A stretch of DNA of 64,000 nucleotides from Clostridiales bacterium (lineage in GTDB: Bacteria > Bacillota > Clostridia > Saccharofermentanales > Saccharofermentanaceae), in the NCBI GenBank assembly GCA_017940895.1, contig JAGAXM010000017.1, forward strand, positions 124,001 through 188,000, written 5' to 3'. The stretch's first letter is position 1; each line of letters begins with the position of its first letter. The translations under genes were made by a program, and so were the position numbers. Under the pieces are notes generated by a model that worked only from the letters and a program-made list of their open reading frames with translations, searched no databases and had not been told where the DNA came from. Below are positions 55,109 through 63,388 of this stretch, piece after piece.

Positions 55109-56348
55109 ATGTCTTCTTTCCTCCCATCATCGTAAGCAATGTCTTACCGTAGAGCTTCCATCCGTCGAAAGGAGTATTTCTGCCCTTTGTAAGCATCTTG
55201 TTCTTATCGAAAGTGAATTCGTTATCAAGATCGAATACAGCGAGGTCAGCATCATCGCCGACATTCATGCCGCCTCTTCCGAGCTTTAAGATCCTGGAAG
55301 GATTGTGGCACATGAGTTCGATCAGCTTCTCCATAGTAATGATGCCGGGCTTTACCAGATATGTGTAGCACAGTGCGAATGAACTCTCAAGACCTACGAT
55401 ACCGTTAAGAGCGTTGGAGAATTCGACTTCTTTATCATCCTGGTGATGAGGAGCGTGATCTGTAACGATACAGTCAACGGTTCCGTCCTTGATAGCCTCG
55501 ATAATAGCGAGTCTGTCCTCTTCAGATCGGAGCGGCGGGTGCATCTTGAAGTTGGTGTCGTAGTTCTCACATGTTACATCGGTAAGTGTGAAGTAATGAG
55601 GGCATGTCTCGCATGTAACCTTTACGCCTCTTGCCTTTGCCTCCCTGATCATTCTCATACCGCCCTTTGTGCTTACATGGCAGATATGTACGGGAATATT
55701 AAGATACTCGGAGAGAATAATGTCTCTTGCGATCATGATATCTTCAGCAACAGTAGGACAGCCTCTGATACCGATGGCAGTTGATACCTCGCCTTCATTC
55801 ATAGCGCCGCCGGAGATTGTAAGGTCTTCCTCGTGATTTAATACCGGTATATCAAAGTCGGCGGAGTATTCGAGGACCTTACGCATAAAGCCTGAAGTAG
55901 CGATAGGCTTGCCGTCGTTGCTGATAGCTACGATTCCGGCTTCTTTCATGAGACCGATCTCTGCAAGTTCCTCACTTCCGAGATTCTTGCCTGCAGCACC
56001 GATAGGATAAACTCTTACGAGACCTGCGTCAGCGGCTCTCTTGAGAATGCCTTCGACTATAGCGGCGTTGTCGCATACGGGATTTGTGTTAGGCATTGTG
56101 CAGACGCTTGTGAATCCGCCTCTTGCTGCAGCAGCGCTTCCCGTCGCGATAGTCTCTTTATACTCATATCCGGGCTCTCTGAAATGAACGTGCATATCTA
56201 CAAGTCCGGGTACAACAGTCGCGCCCTTAACGTCGATCACTTCATCTGCACAAGCCTCATCGAAAGCGGAAGCAAACTTACCGTCTTCGATGTATACGAC
56301 ACCAGCATCAGAGCCGATTACTTTACAGTTCTTAATTATTGTCTTCAT
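55092..56348 (-). CDS. pyrC: Dihydroorotase
   Basis: A 418-residue class I dihydroorotase. The metal-binding HVHFREPGYEYKET (HxH), later VLNHEEDL, HICHVST, and the catalytic Asp in VTDHAPHHQDDK are all visible; the metal-bridging Lys usual in some classes is not needed in class I with Asp. It cyclises carbamoyl aspartate to dihydroorotate. AAGGAG lies 9 bases before the ATG, which overlaps the pyrB stop (ATGA). Confidence 0.95.
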   Translation of the reverse strand: MKTIIKNCKVIGSDAGVVYIEDGKFASAFDEACADEVIDVKGATVVPGLVDMHVHFREPGYEYKETIATGSAAAARGGFTSVCTMPNTNPVCDNAAIVEGILKRAADAGLVRVYPIGAAGKNLGSEELAEIGLMKEAGIVAISNDGKPIATSGFMRKVLEYSADFDIPVLNHEEDLTISGGAMNEGEVSTAIGIRGCPTVAEDIMIARDIILSEYLNIPVHICHVSTKGGMRMIREAKARGVKVTCETCPHYFTLTDVTCENYDTNFKMHPPLRSEEDRLAIIEAIKDGTVDCIVTDHAPHHQDDKEVEFSNALNGIVGLESSFALCYTYLVKPGIITMEKLIELMCHNPSRILKLGRGGMNVGDDADLAVFDLDNEFTFDKNKMLTKGRNTPFDGWKLYGKTLLTMMGGKKTYEELC

Positions 56349-57274
56349 ACGTTGTTTCTCCTTGCCATGAGCAGATAAAGAACAGCCATTCTTACTGCTA
56401 CTCCGTTTGTAACCTGCTTATTGATAACCGACTGATCGCAGTCATATACTGCCGTCGGAAGCTCTACACCGTGGTTGCAAGGACCCGGGTGCATGAGGAA
56501 TGCATCCGGCTTGGCAAGCTTAAGAACTTCAGGTGTAATAGCATAGAACTTGGCATACTCCGCTACTGACGGGAAAAGGCTGCTCTTCATTCTTTCGAGC
56601 TGAACACGAAGTCCCATAACGGCATCTGCGTCACGAACGCAGTCTTCAACGGAATCCGCAACAGTAACGCCCATCTTCTCGATACCGATAGGCATCATTG
56701 TTCTGGGACCATATACACTTACTTTCGCGCCGACCTTTGCAAGTCCGATGGCATTGGATCTTACTACTCTTGAGTGGTAGATGTCACCGCAGATAGCGAT
56801 CTTCTTTCCTTCAAACTTATCAAATCTCTCGTACATCGTAAGCATGTCGAGAAGAGCCTGTGTGGGATGCTCGTTCATACCGTCACCGGCATTTACGATA
56901 CTCGCATTGATCTTATCGGCGATGGAATGAGGTGCACCCGACTGGGGATGTCTCATGATGATGATGTCAGTACCCATCATGTCGATGGTTCTGGCTGTAT
57001 CAAGAAGGGATTCACCCTTTGCAACTGAGCTTCCGGAAGCGGATATATTCGCACTTGTCGAACCCATATACTTGGAAGCCAATTCGAATGAAAGTCTTGT
57101 TCTTGTGGAATTCTCATAGAACATCGTAACTACGGATTTGCCTTGTAAATGACTTGTCTTCTTAGGACCTGTCTCAACCACCATCTTCATGGTCTTTGCA
57201 GTGTCCAGTATCTCCATTATCTCCTCGGGAGTAAGCTGTTTCATTCCCAGGAGGTCTTTACTCTTAAGTCCCAT
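56345..57274 (-). CDS. pyrB: Aspartate carbamoyltransferase catalytic subunit
   Basis: A 309-residue ATCase catalytic chain. The carbamoyl-phosphate site FYENSTRTRLSFE (STRTR) and HPTQALLDM, plus MGLRVQLERM and MHPGPCNHGVEL, are diagnostic. It condenses carbamoyl phosphate with aspartate. No pyrI regulatory subunit follows; pyrC overlaps its stop, so allosteric control by PyrI is not expected from this locus. The carbamoyl-phosphate synthase genes carA/carB are also absent here. A TCCTCC-complement ribosome site lies before the ATG. Confidence 0.96.
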   Translation of the reverse strand: MGLKSKDLLGMKQLTPEEIMEILDTAKTMKMVVETGPKKTSHLQGKSVVTMFYENSTRTRLSFELASKYMGSTSANISASGSSVAKGESLLDTARTIDMMGTDIIIMRHPQSGAPHSIADKINASIVNAGDGMNEHPTQALLDMLTMYERFDKFEGKKIAICGDIYHSRVVRSNAIGLAKVGAKVSVYGPRTMMPIGIEKMGVTVADSVEDCVRDADAVMGLRVQLERMKSSLFPSVAEYAKFYAITPEVLKLAKPDAFLMHPGPCNHGVELPTAVYDCDQSVINKQVTNGVAVRMAVLYLLMARRNNV

Positions 57275-57275
57275 A

Positions 57276-57833
57276 TTATTTATCCTCCTTTATTAGCAGA
57301 ACCTGTGTAACTCCGTCTACATCCTCGAACTGAACGTCAACTTTCTCACTCTCGGATGTCGGTACATTCTTTCCTACATAATCTGCCTTGAAAGGAAGCT
57401 GTCTGTGTCCCCTGTCGATAAGCTCAACGAGCTGTATGCATGAAGGTCTTCCCATATCGAAGATATTCTCGATCGCAGACCTTATAGTTCTACCCGTATA
57501 CAGTACATCATCAACAAGAACGATCTTGGTTCCGTTAACATCAAACGGTATATGTGTACCATTAACTACAGGATGTGATGCAAGCATCGAAAGATCATCT
57601 CTGTAGAAAGTAATGTCGAGGATACCCATGGGGACCTTAACATTCTCGATGGACTCGAGATAATCACGGATCTTCTTTGCTATCGATACGCCTCTTCTCT
57701 GGATACCTATGAGAGCAATGTCATCGAGGCCTTTGTTATGCTCGATTATCTCATGGGAGATCCTGATGATGGCGCGTTCGACAGCTGCTTCATCCATCAG
57801 GACGTTCGCATTTTGTCTTGAAACTTCACTCAT
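57276..57833 (-). CDS. pyrR: Pyrimidine operon regulator / uracil phosphoribosyltransferase PyrR
   Basis: A 185-residue PyrR. The PRPP motif KIVLVDDVLYTGRTIRSA and the ALIGIQRRGVSIAKKI start are typical. When bound to UMP, PyrR binds leader RNA and promotes termination; it also has weak UPRTase activity. The frame is open to 57905, but that region is the attenuator; AAGGAG lies 7 bases before the ATG at 57833 and gives the family length. pyrB starts one base after the stop. It is the first gene of the operon and controls itself through the leader just upstream. Confidence 0.95.
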   Translation of the reverse strand: MSEVSRQNANVLMDEAAVERAIIRISHEIIEHNKGLDDIALIGIQRRGVSIAKKIRDYLESIENVKVPMGILDITFYRDDLSMLASHPVVNGTHIPFDVNGTKIVLVDDVLYTGRTIRSAIENIFDMGRPSCIQLVELIDRGHRQLPFKADYVGKNVPTSESEKVDVQFEDVDGVTQVLLIKEDK

Positions 57834-57854
57834 TTGGAAACTCCTTACCCCGAC

Positions 57855-57885
57855 AAAAAATGCCGGAAAATTGAATTTCCCGGCA
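57855..57885 (-). terminator. pyr attenuator terminator
   Basis: On the minus strand a 10-bp stem (57885-57876 with 57870-57861, one G-U pair), loop TTCAA-like, is followed by six T residues. Its first arm GCCGGG can instead pair with CCCGGC in the PyrR-binding element upstream, giving the mutually exclusive antiterminator. Confidence 0.85.
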
Positions 57886-57908
57886 CGACAAAAATTCTTA
57901 AACAAAAG

Positions 57909-57941
57909 AATCTTACAACCTCGCCGGGCTGTTTAAAGATT
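57909..57941 (-). promoter_or_regulatory. PyrR-binding anti-antiterminator hairpin
   Basis: On the minus strand AATCTT and AAGATT form the lower stem, and the loop AGCCCGGCGAGGTT closely fits the known PyrR-binding consensus ARUCCNGNGAGGYU. Binding of PyrR-UMP would hold this hairpin, free the terminator at 57855-57885 and stop pyr transcription. Confidence 0.8.
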
Positions 57942-57949
57942 ACTTCTCA

Positions 57950-57978
57950 AGTCTATTCTTTTAAGGGGTCAGATTCAA
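57950..57978 (-). promoter_or_regulatory. pyr operon promoter
   Basis: On the minus strand TTGAAT (57978-57973), 17-base spacer, TAGACT (57955-57950), placed just upstream of the attenuator. It slightly precedes the stop of the FUSC gene (57991). Confidence 0.6.
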
Positions 57979-57990
57979 GTGAAAAATGTA

Positions 57991-58944
57991 TTATTTATAC
58001 ATTTCCTTCTTGATCTCAAGGAAGTCTTCTATGCTCCTCATGACAACGAACAATCTGGCTCTGTCTTCGAATTCTTCGCGCGTCTTTGGAAGCGGTCTTT
58101 CTTTGAATCCTTTATTAATGGATTCACACTCTTCAAGAAGATCGGATACATCGTTCTCCCTGTCATATTCCTGAGCAATTTTAACCAGAAAATCAGAGAT
58201 GATCTTTGCAGTATCAGGAGTAGTTTTAAGCTCACTTACATTCCTGTAGGTCTCTGAAAGGATCTCGGCCTGCTTATCACGCATCTCGATATATCTGATA
58301 TCGCTGTCATCGGGATCTATAAGATCATTCTTATAATCCGTAAGAGCCTGCTTTCTAGCCTTTTCGAGAAGTTTGTCGAGCTTAACAAGGCATGTGCCGT
58401 CATAGTTTGTAAGATCCGTATCCATGACACGTTCAGATGCTCTTATAAGAATATGTTTTATCTGCTCATCCGTCTTAAGTGTCAGCTCGTCTGTTTTCTT
58501 TTTGTTTTTGCGCAGAGTTAAGTTTACGATGATACCCATCATCGTTCCGATAATGAACAGCAGAACCTCATTTAATATCGAATTAAGGTCCATATTACCC
58601 GTAGAAAGAAAATGGGATATAAGTACCGAATCCATTGCCATTGCTGAATAGAAACCGAATATTCTGCAGTAGATAATGAATATCAGAAGATAAATGCTGA
58701 AAGCAGTAAGATTGAATCCGATGAATCCGTAACATAAAGCGGCAATAATAAGCGCAACTGCAAATGCGACGAATCTGTCGATAGCCGTACGTACAGTCTC
58801 TTTCTTGGTAGGCAGCACAGAAAGAATGGCTACGATTCCCGCAGATACGCTGAATTCAAGTCCTGCAAGCTCAGCTATTGCCAACGCAATAACAGCAGCT
58901 GCAGTAATCTTTATGCCTGTGATTATCTCTGTTTTTTTGTTCAT
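57991..58944 (-). CDS. FUSC/aromatic-acid-exporter-like membrane protein
   Basis: A 317-residue protein. The N-terminal half (about 10-145) has five to six hydrophobic helices, with LEFSVSAGIVAILSVLPTKKETVRTAIDR resembling the FUSC/ArAE (DUF939-type) membrane module; the C-terminal half is a charged cytoplasmic helical domain (about 146-317). Related proteins are proposed efflux components, but this half-size form is mostly uncharacterised. It ends before the pyr promoter and starts 85 bases after the pckA terminator region, so it is probably monocistronic. No substrate can be named. Confidence 0.75.
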   Translation of the reverse strand: MNKKTEIITGIKITAAAVIALAIAELAGLEFSVSAGIVAILSVLPTKKETVRTAIDRFVAFAVALIIAALCYGFIGFNLTAFSIYLLIFIIYCRIFGFYSAMAMDSVLISHFLSTGNMDLNSILNEVLLFIIGTMMGIIVNLTLRKNKKKTDELTLKTDEQIKHILIRASERVMDTDLTNYDGTCLVKLDKLLEKARKQALTDYKNDLIDPDDSDIRYIEMRDKQAEILSETYRNVSELKTTPDTAKIISDFLVKIAQEYDRENDVSDLLEECESINKGFKERPLPKTREEFEDRARLFVVMRSIEDFLEIKKEMYK

Positions 58945-58967
58945 ACCTATAGATTATATCAAAGTAA

Positions 58968-58998
58968 AAGGCTGCCCTTCTTATTGAAGGACAGCCTT
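58968..58998 (-). terminator. Terminator of pckA
   Basis: On the minus strand AAGGCTGTCCTTC (58998-58986) pairs with GAAGGGCAGCCTT (58980-58968), one G-U wobble, loop AATAA, then TTTACTTT. A 16-base perfect palindrome (59011-59026) lies between this and the pckA stop. Confidence 0.8.
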
Positions 58999-59029
58999 GG
59001 TCATTTAAGCTAATTCTTAAGAATTACTA

Positions 59030-60643
59030 TCAGAGCTGAGGACCTGCAGCAACGAGAGCCTTACCGGCTTCGTTTGTCTCATACTTCTTGAAGTTCTTCT
59101 GGAATCTTGCAGCAAGATCCTTAGCCTTCTCTTCCCACTCGGAAGCGTTAGCGTATGTGTCACGGGGATCGAGGATCTCTGTGCTTACGCCGGGAAGCTC
59201 TGTAGGTACTTCGAAATCGAAGTAAGGGATCTTCTTTGTAGGAGCGTTCTTGATAGAACCGTCGAGGATAGCGTCGATGATTCCTCTTGTATCAGGGATA
59301 GAGATTCTCTTACCTGTTCCGTTCCAACCTGTGTTAACGAGGTATGCCTTAGCACCGGACTTCTCCATCTTCTTAACGAGTTCCTCAGCATACTTTGTAG
59401 GATGCAGCTCGAGGAATGCCTGACCGAAGCAAGCAGAGAATGTAGGTGTAGGCTCTGTGATTCCACGCTCTGTACCAGCGAGCTTAGCAGTAAATCCGGA
59501 GAGGAAGTAGTACTGTGTCTGCTCAGGTGTGAGGATGGATACAGGAGGCAATACGCCGAAAGCGTCTGCAGAAAGGAAGATTACGTTCTCAGCAGCAGGG
59601 CCGGAAGAAATCTTGTTAACGTTCTTAACGATCTTCTCGATGTGGTCGATAGGATAAGAAACACGTGTGTTCTCTGTAACGGACTTATCAGCGAAGTCGA
59701 TCTTACCGTCAGCATCAACAGTTACGTTCTCGAGGAGAGCGTTTCTCTTGATAGCGTTGTAGATGTCAGGCTCATTCTCCTTGGAGAGGTTGATAACCTT
59801 AGCATAGCATCCGCCCTCGAGGTTGAATACGCCGTTGTCATCCCAGCCGTGCTCGTCATCACCGATGAGGAGTCTCTTAGGATCTGTGGAAAGTGTTGTC
59901 TTACCTGTTCCGGAAAGACCGAAGAAGATTGCTGTGTGCTTACCTTCCATATCTGTGTTAGCAGAGCAGTGCATTGAAGCCATACCGTTAAGAGGCAGGA
60001 AGTAGTTCTGCATGGAGAACATACCCTTCTTCATCTCACCGCCGTACCATGTGTTGAGGATAACCTGCTCACGTGATGTAACGTTGAAGAGAACTGCTGT
60101 CTCAGAGTTGAGGCCGAGCTCCTTGTAGTTCTCAACCTTAGCCTTGGAAGCTGTATAAACGATGAAGTTAGGCTCGAACTCAGCCTCTTCCTCAGGTGTA
60201 GGCTGGATGAACATGTTTCTTACGAAGTGAGCCTGCCAAGCAACCTCCATGATGAAACGAACGGACATTCTTGTATCCTTGTTTGCACCGCAGAAACCAT
60301 CTACAACGTAGAGCTTCTTGCCGGAGAGCTCATCAACAGCGAGCTTCTTACAAGCCTCCCAAGCTTCCTGAGAAGCGGGATGGTTGTCGTTCTTGTACTC
60401 TTCGGATGTCCACCATACTGTATCCTTGGACTTGTCGTCCATTACGATGAACTTATCTTTAGGAGATCTACCTGTGTAGATACCTGTCATTACGTTAACA
60501 GCACCGAGCTCAGTGAGCTGACCCTTGTCAAAACCCTCCAAAGAAGGATCCATCTCCTCCTCGAAAAGCTTCTCGTAAGAAGGATTGTAAACAATCTCTT
60601 TTACGTCACTGATGCCATACTTGGAAAGATCAATGTTTGCCAT
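59030..60643 (-). CDS. pckA: Phosphoenolpyruvate carboxykinase (ATP)
   Basis: A 537-residue ATP-type PEP carboxykinase. The kinase-1a P-loop [13 protein letters not shown], the [11 protein letters not shown] substrate region and [18 protein letters not shown] are characteristic. It interconverts oxaloacetate plus ATP and PEP plus CO2 plus ADP; in fermenters it often runs toward oxaloacetate and ATP. The frame is open to 60661, but AAAAGGAG is 7 bases before the ATG at 60643 (MANIDLSK). It complements the oxaloacetate-related transcarboxylase-like operon at 4-7.5 kb. Confidence 0.96.
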   Translation of the reverse strand: MANIDLSKYGISDVKEIVYNPSYEKLFEEEMDPSLEGFDKGQLTELGAVNVMTGIYTGRSPKDKFIVMDDKSKDTVWWTSEEYKNDNHPASQEAWEACKKLAVDELSGKKLYVVDGFCGANKDTRMSVRFIMEVAWQAHFVRNMFIQPTPEEEAEFEPNFIVYTASKAKVENYKELGLNSETAVLFNVTSREQVILNTWYGGEMKKGMFSMQNYFLPLNGMASMHCSANTDMEGKHTAIFFGLSGTGKTTLSTDPKRLLIGDDEHGWDDNGVFNLEGGCYAKVINLSKENEPDIYNAIKRNALLENVTVDADGKIDFADKSVTENTRVSYPIDHIEKIVKNVNKISSGPAAENVIFLSADAFGVLPPVSILTPEQTQYYFLSGFTAKLAGTERGITEPTPTFSACFGQAFLELHPTKYAEELVKKMEKSGAKAYLVNTGWNGTGKRISIPDTRGIIDAILDGSIKNAPTKKIPYFDFEVPTELPGVSTEILDPRDTYANASEWEEKAKDLAARFQKNFKKYETNEAGKALVAAGPQL

Positions 60644-60677
60644 ATGAAAACTCCTTTTCATTAATTATTACCAAGTC

Positions 60678-60729
60678 ATTATAGTATTTATTCCCCCCGT
60701 TTTCTATAAAATATTTATGAGAAAACGGG
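60678..60729 (-). promoter_or_regulatory. pckA promoter with overlapping inverted repeat
   Basis: On the minus strand TAGAAA (60706-60701), 17-base spacer, TATAAT (60683-60678). A 10-bp inverted repeat CCCGTTTTCT/AGAAAACGGG (60696-60705 and 60720-60729) covers the -35 box and is a candidate operator. On the plus strand the repeat is followed by CATTTTTTT, so it could also act as a terminator in that direction, though no plus-strand gene precedes it. Confidence 0.5.
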
Positions 60730-60811
60730 CATTTTTTTATTTATGAGGAACAATTATCATAACCTTTCAAAAAAGGAATAAAACAAAAATCATTTGAAAA
60801 TCAGATTAGTC

Positions 60812-61870
60812 TCAGGTAACGAGAAGTTTTGTAAATCTAACCGGTATCTTATAAATAAGAACGGCTAATGCCAGGCTTACTGAGTAAATCATGACACATT
60901 CGATGAATGATCCGGTATTTATATTTAAGTAATAACAGATTATACGTTCCCAGATCATTCCAATCCCGAGATGTATACAGAAAACGCCGAAACTGTATTT
61001 TGACAGCACTTTAAGCGCCAATTTTAGAGGTTCATGAATCTTTTCGAAAGGAATTGCATAAAAAAGGATAAAAACGCTGATCGTGAAGATGATAAGCTGT
61101 ATTCCGCAGTAATCAAAACCGTATTCCGGATCGGGTATGATCTTAATATATGACAGGATCATAATGAGAAGTGCCGTGATAAAAACCGCATAGTACCTGT
61201 GTTTCCTTGTTTTTGCAGGTATGGCATGGTGTAGCAAAAGAACTCCGACAACGGCAAAGGGAAGCGATTCTGCCAAACGACCCAGAGGATACCAGAATTC
61301 GAATTCAAATCTGCAAAACAATCTGTAATTGATTCCGGAATACTGGAGAAACAAAGCCATCAATCCCAGAAATATAAGGATCTTCACTGCATATTTCTCA
61401 CAGAATCTGTAAATACACCATATAAGTATCGTAAATACGATAAGAACAAACTGATACCAGAACTGAGGGCATAAATATCTGTCAGAGCCGAATAGTGCTT
61501 GGAGTAAGAGGTCTTTCTTGGTGAATCTGATTACAAAATCATTTGGGATTTTTATAACGTTCAGAATCATCCCGATTGCCGTAAAGGACGTAAAATAGAT
61601 AACAGCCCAGGAAATCTGCGGAACAGATAAACGAAGAAGTCTATTTGCCAATAACGATTTCTCTTTGGACTTGTAAGTCTTCCCTGTCAGATAGAAAGAT
61701 ATTACAAAGAACGACGGAGCCGCAGCATTTGTCATCATTCCCATGATCGATACCGGGAAAACATCAATGCTGAGCATCTGCCAGAAATGGGCACATACAA
61801 CACAGAAACTGAAGAAGAACTTCATGAAGGCTATGCTGTAATTGTATTTGTCGGATTTCTTATCACTCAT
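60812..61870 (-). CDS. Acyltransferase-3 family integral membrane acyltransferase
   Basis: A 352-residue protein with about ten membrane helices, matching the acyltransferase-3 (OafA/NodX) family: FMKFFFSFCVVCAHFWQ near the start carries the conserved His (here in VVCAHF), followed by PSFFVISFYLTGKTYKSK and NRLLRLSVPQISW. These enzymes O-acylate cell-surface sugars or wall polymers. The target is unknown. Its only AGGGAGG is 18 bases before the ATG and lies within a hairpin (61889-61914), so translation or transcription may be controlled by the leader. AT-richer than the pyr region. Confidence 0.82.
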   Translation of the reverse strand: MSDKKSDKYNYSIAFMKFFFSFCVVCAHFWQMLSIDVFPVSIMGMMTNAAAPSFFVISFYLTGKTYKSKEKSLLANRLLRLSVPQISWAVIYFTSFTAIGMILNVIKIPNDFVIRFTKKDLLLQALFGSDRYLCPQFWYQFVLIVFTILIWCIYRFCEKYAVKILIFLGLMALFLQYSGINYRLFCRFEFEFWYPLGRLAESLPFAVVGVLLLHHAIPAKTRKHRYYAVFITALLIMILSYIKIIPDPEYGFDYCGIQLIIFTISVFILFYAIPFEKIHEPLKLALKVLSKYSFGVFCIHLGIGMIWERIICYYLNINTGSFIECVMIYSVSLALAVLIYKIPVRFTKLLVT

Positions 61871-61888
61871 GGTATCGGATAATAATAA

Positions 61889-62083
61889 ACCTCCCTGACA
61901 TATGCAAGGGAGGTAACTTCATCTTGTTTGGTGGGGCAAGTGGCACGAAATGTGAACCACTTAAAACATCTGAAAACACTGTCATTGAGATAGTAGCGGG
62001 ACTTCTCCCGGGTTCAGAGATTTATGCCTCTGTCCCCTTTACTCCTCATATTAAAAGAATAAGAAAATCTCGCATTTTGTCAA
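61889..62083 (-). ncRNA. Structured leader RNA candidate (riboswitch-like or small RNA) before the acyltransferase
   Basis: On the minus strand a promoter TTGACA (62083-62078), 16-base spacer, TATTCT (62061-62056) would start RNA near 62048. The region 62037-61933 can fold as a compact element closed by GGGG (62037-62034) with CCCC (61936-61933), holding hairpins CAGAG/CTCTG (62032-62015), CGGGA-GAAG-TCCCG (62010-61997) and AAGTGGTTCAC/GTGCCACTT (61962-61938). About 20 bases later ACCTCCCT/AGGGAGGT (61914-61889) followed by TTTATTATTAT resembles a terminator, 19 bases before the acyltransferase ATG. Its CTCCC arm could pair with GGGAG in the upstream element, allowing switching. I do not recognise a known riboswitch class. 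The 294-base gap holds no gene; plus-strand promoter-like TTGCAA-N17-TATTAA (62102-62130) serves the next gene. Confidence 0.5.
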
Positions 62084-62164
62084 ATTGATAAACTTAATAT
62101 ATTGCAAAGTATTGCATAGTATGGTATTAACAAATTAGAACAATCGTTTGAAAGGAGAAATCGT

Positions 62165-62608
62165 ATGACTAAGAAATTAACAATCCTTGATAGAAATCAG
62201 GTATCTATATCAGAACTTATGGATTCCATGAGCCTTCCCAATCTCGACAGACTTGGAAAATTGGATAAGATCGATGCTTCCATGGTAAAAGGCTCGCTTA
62301 TTCCGTTCGATGAGTTGTCCGAGTACCAGGATAAGAACATCCTTGAATGTTACGAAGATTCGACCGGTACTAATTACAAGATCGTAAAAGTATTGAGATT
62401 CATAGAAGATTGCGATTTCCCTGTCTTATTTTCAGAGGAGTGCGAAACTGTGCATTCACGGTTCAGCAGTCATAGGGTATTTGTATCGGATAATCCCAAG
62501 CATCCAAATGTGATAAGTGAATCCATATCAGAGTTCCAGAGCATCGGAGGCAGAGAAGAACCGACATGGGTGTTCCCTTACTCTTTTTATACGTTGAGGG
62601 CTTCCTGA
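62165..62608 (+). CDS. Hypothetical protein, unrecognised
   Basis: A 147-residue soluble, acidic protein (MTKKLTILDRNQVSISELMDS...) behind AAGGAG at proper spacing. It has no signal peptide, membrane segment or motif I can name; a mid-part (FDELSEYQDKNILECYED) is acidic and the end is aromatic (WVFPYSFYTL). It ends 3 bases before the phosphatase gene and is probably translated with it, so a partner or regulator of the phosphatase is possible. Real-gene status rests on ribosome site, codon pattern and operon. Confidence 0.55.
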   Translation: MTKKLTILDRNQVSISELMDSMSLPNLDRLGKLDKIDASMVKGSLIPFDELSEYQDKNILECYEDSTGTNYKIVKVLRFIEDCDFPVLFSEECETVHSRFSSHRVFVSDNPKHPNVISESISEFQSIGGREEPTWVFPYSFYTLRAS

Positions 62609-62611
62609 TCT

Positions 62612-63331
62612 ATGAAAATCCTTGTAATTCCTGACATTCATATGAAGTCATTTATGTTCGAGACCGCTGACAAAATCCTTAAGGGTCGTACAGATATAAA
62701 TAATGTAATTATATTAGGAGATATAGTAGATCGAGGTGAAAAATCAGTCAAAGCCTATAAAGTGGTTCTGAAAAAAGCCGTACACTTCGCAAAAAAGCAC
62801 CCGAACGCTTATTGGATCTATGGAAACCATGATCTCTCTTATCTTTATCAGGAATGTGAGGATTGTTCAGAGCATTATGATGCGGCTACCCAAACTGTTC
62901 GAGAGTATTTTGATAAACTCTCAGCTGTGCTTAATAATAAGATATCTTATATTAAGATAATCGATGACTTTATCTTTAGTCATGCAGGTCTATGCGACCT
63001 TTTCGTAGAATCTGCGTTTAACCAAAAGCTTAACGGACAAAATGTGGATCTTACCGCCTTGGAGAACAAAATTAACGCTTCTTCTCCCCTCTTGATGTCA
63101 ACCCAGGCTTCTACTATCTGGTACAGGCCCAACGATATGTTCCTTCCCTTCACACAAGATAAGTGCTTTCAGGTGGTAGGTCACTCTCCGGTCAAAAAGA
63201 TCACACAATGGTACAACATGATCCTTACAGATGTCTTCACAGTCGAAGAATCAGAACCCGGCCTTATTATCGTTGACACAAAGTCTAAAGAGATAGAGTT
63301 AATCGACAAATTCGGGAAAATGGAAAGTTGA
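62612..63331 (+). CDS. PPP-type calcineurin-like metallophosphatase
   Basis: A 239-residue metallophosphoesterase. The three metal/phosphate motifs of PPP phosphatases are in order: PDIH (Asp8, His10), GDIVDRG (36-42) and YGNHDLSYL (Gly71-Asn72-His73-Asp74), followed by FSHAGL and VVGHSPV with further His ligands. This layout fits a Ser/Thr protein phosphatase or symmetrical Ap4A hydrolase (ApaH)-like enzyme; the substrate is unresolved. GAGGG is 11 bases before the ATG. It is coupled to the preceding unknown gene in an accessory-looking region. Confidence 0.85.
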   Translation: MKILVIPDIHMKSFMFETADKILKGRTDINNVIILGDIVDRGEKSVKAYKVVLKKAVHFAKKHPNAYWIYGNHDLSYLYQECEDCSEHYDAATQTVREYFDKLSAVLNNKISYIKIIDDFIFSHAGLCDLFVESAFNQKLNGQNVDLTALENKINASSPLLMSTQASTIWYRPNDMFLPFTQDKCFQVVGHSPVKKITQWYNMILTDVFTVEESEPGLIIVDTKSKEIELIDKFGKMES

Positions 63332-63345
63332 CATGTCTGTTGCAC

Positions 63346-63374
63346 GTATATACAATGAGTATAATAGTATATAC
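63346..63374 (+). promoter_or_regulatory. vapBC promoter with paired palindromic operators
   Basis: Two copies of the self-complementary GTATATAC (63346-63353 and 63367-63374) flank a perfect TATAAT (63360-63365). Their centres are 21 bases apart, two helical turns, so two AbrB-type dimers could bind the same face. This is the expected layout for autoregulation by a VapB-VapC complex. A TTGACA (63328-63333) lies too far upstream (26 bases) for this box. Confidence 0.65.
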
Positions 63375-63388
63375 AGGAGGTGGAGATT

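Noticed and set aside
57834..57905. Upstream extension of pyrR to 57905
   Set aside because: This stretch is the attenuator terminator; the start at 57833 has a proper ribosome site.
60790..60806. Third copy of the TTTGA-N3-TCA palindrome (ATTTGAAAATCAGAT)
   Set aside because: Arms are imperfect, it lacks the ACTTTGA core and lies at a gene's 3' end rather than at a promoter.
61933..62037. tRNA or tmRNA gene
   Set aside because: No acceptor stem with CCA-type end, no T-loop GTTCGANTC and no tag-reading frame; the fold is different.
63328..63365. TTGACA at 63328 as the -35 box of vapBC
   Set aside because: The spacer to TATAAT would be 26 bases, too long for sigma-A; it coincides with the phosphatase stop codon.
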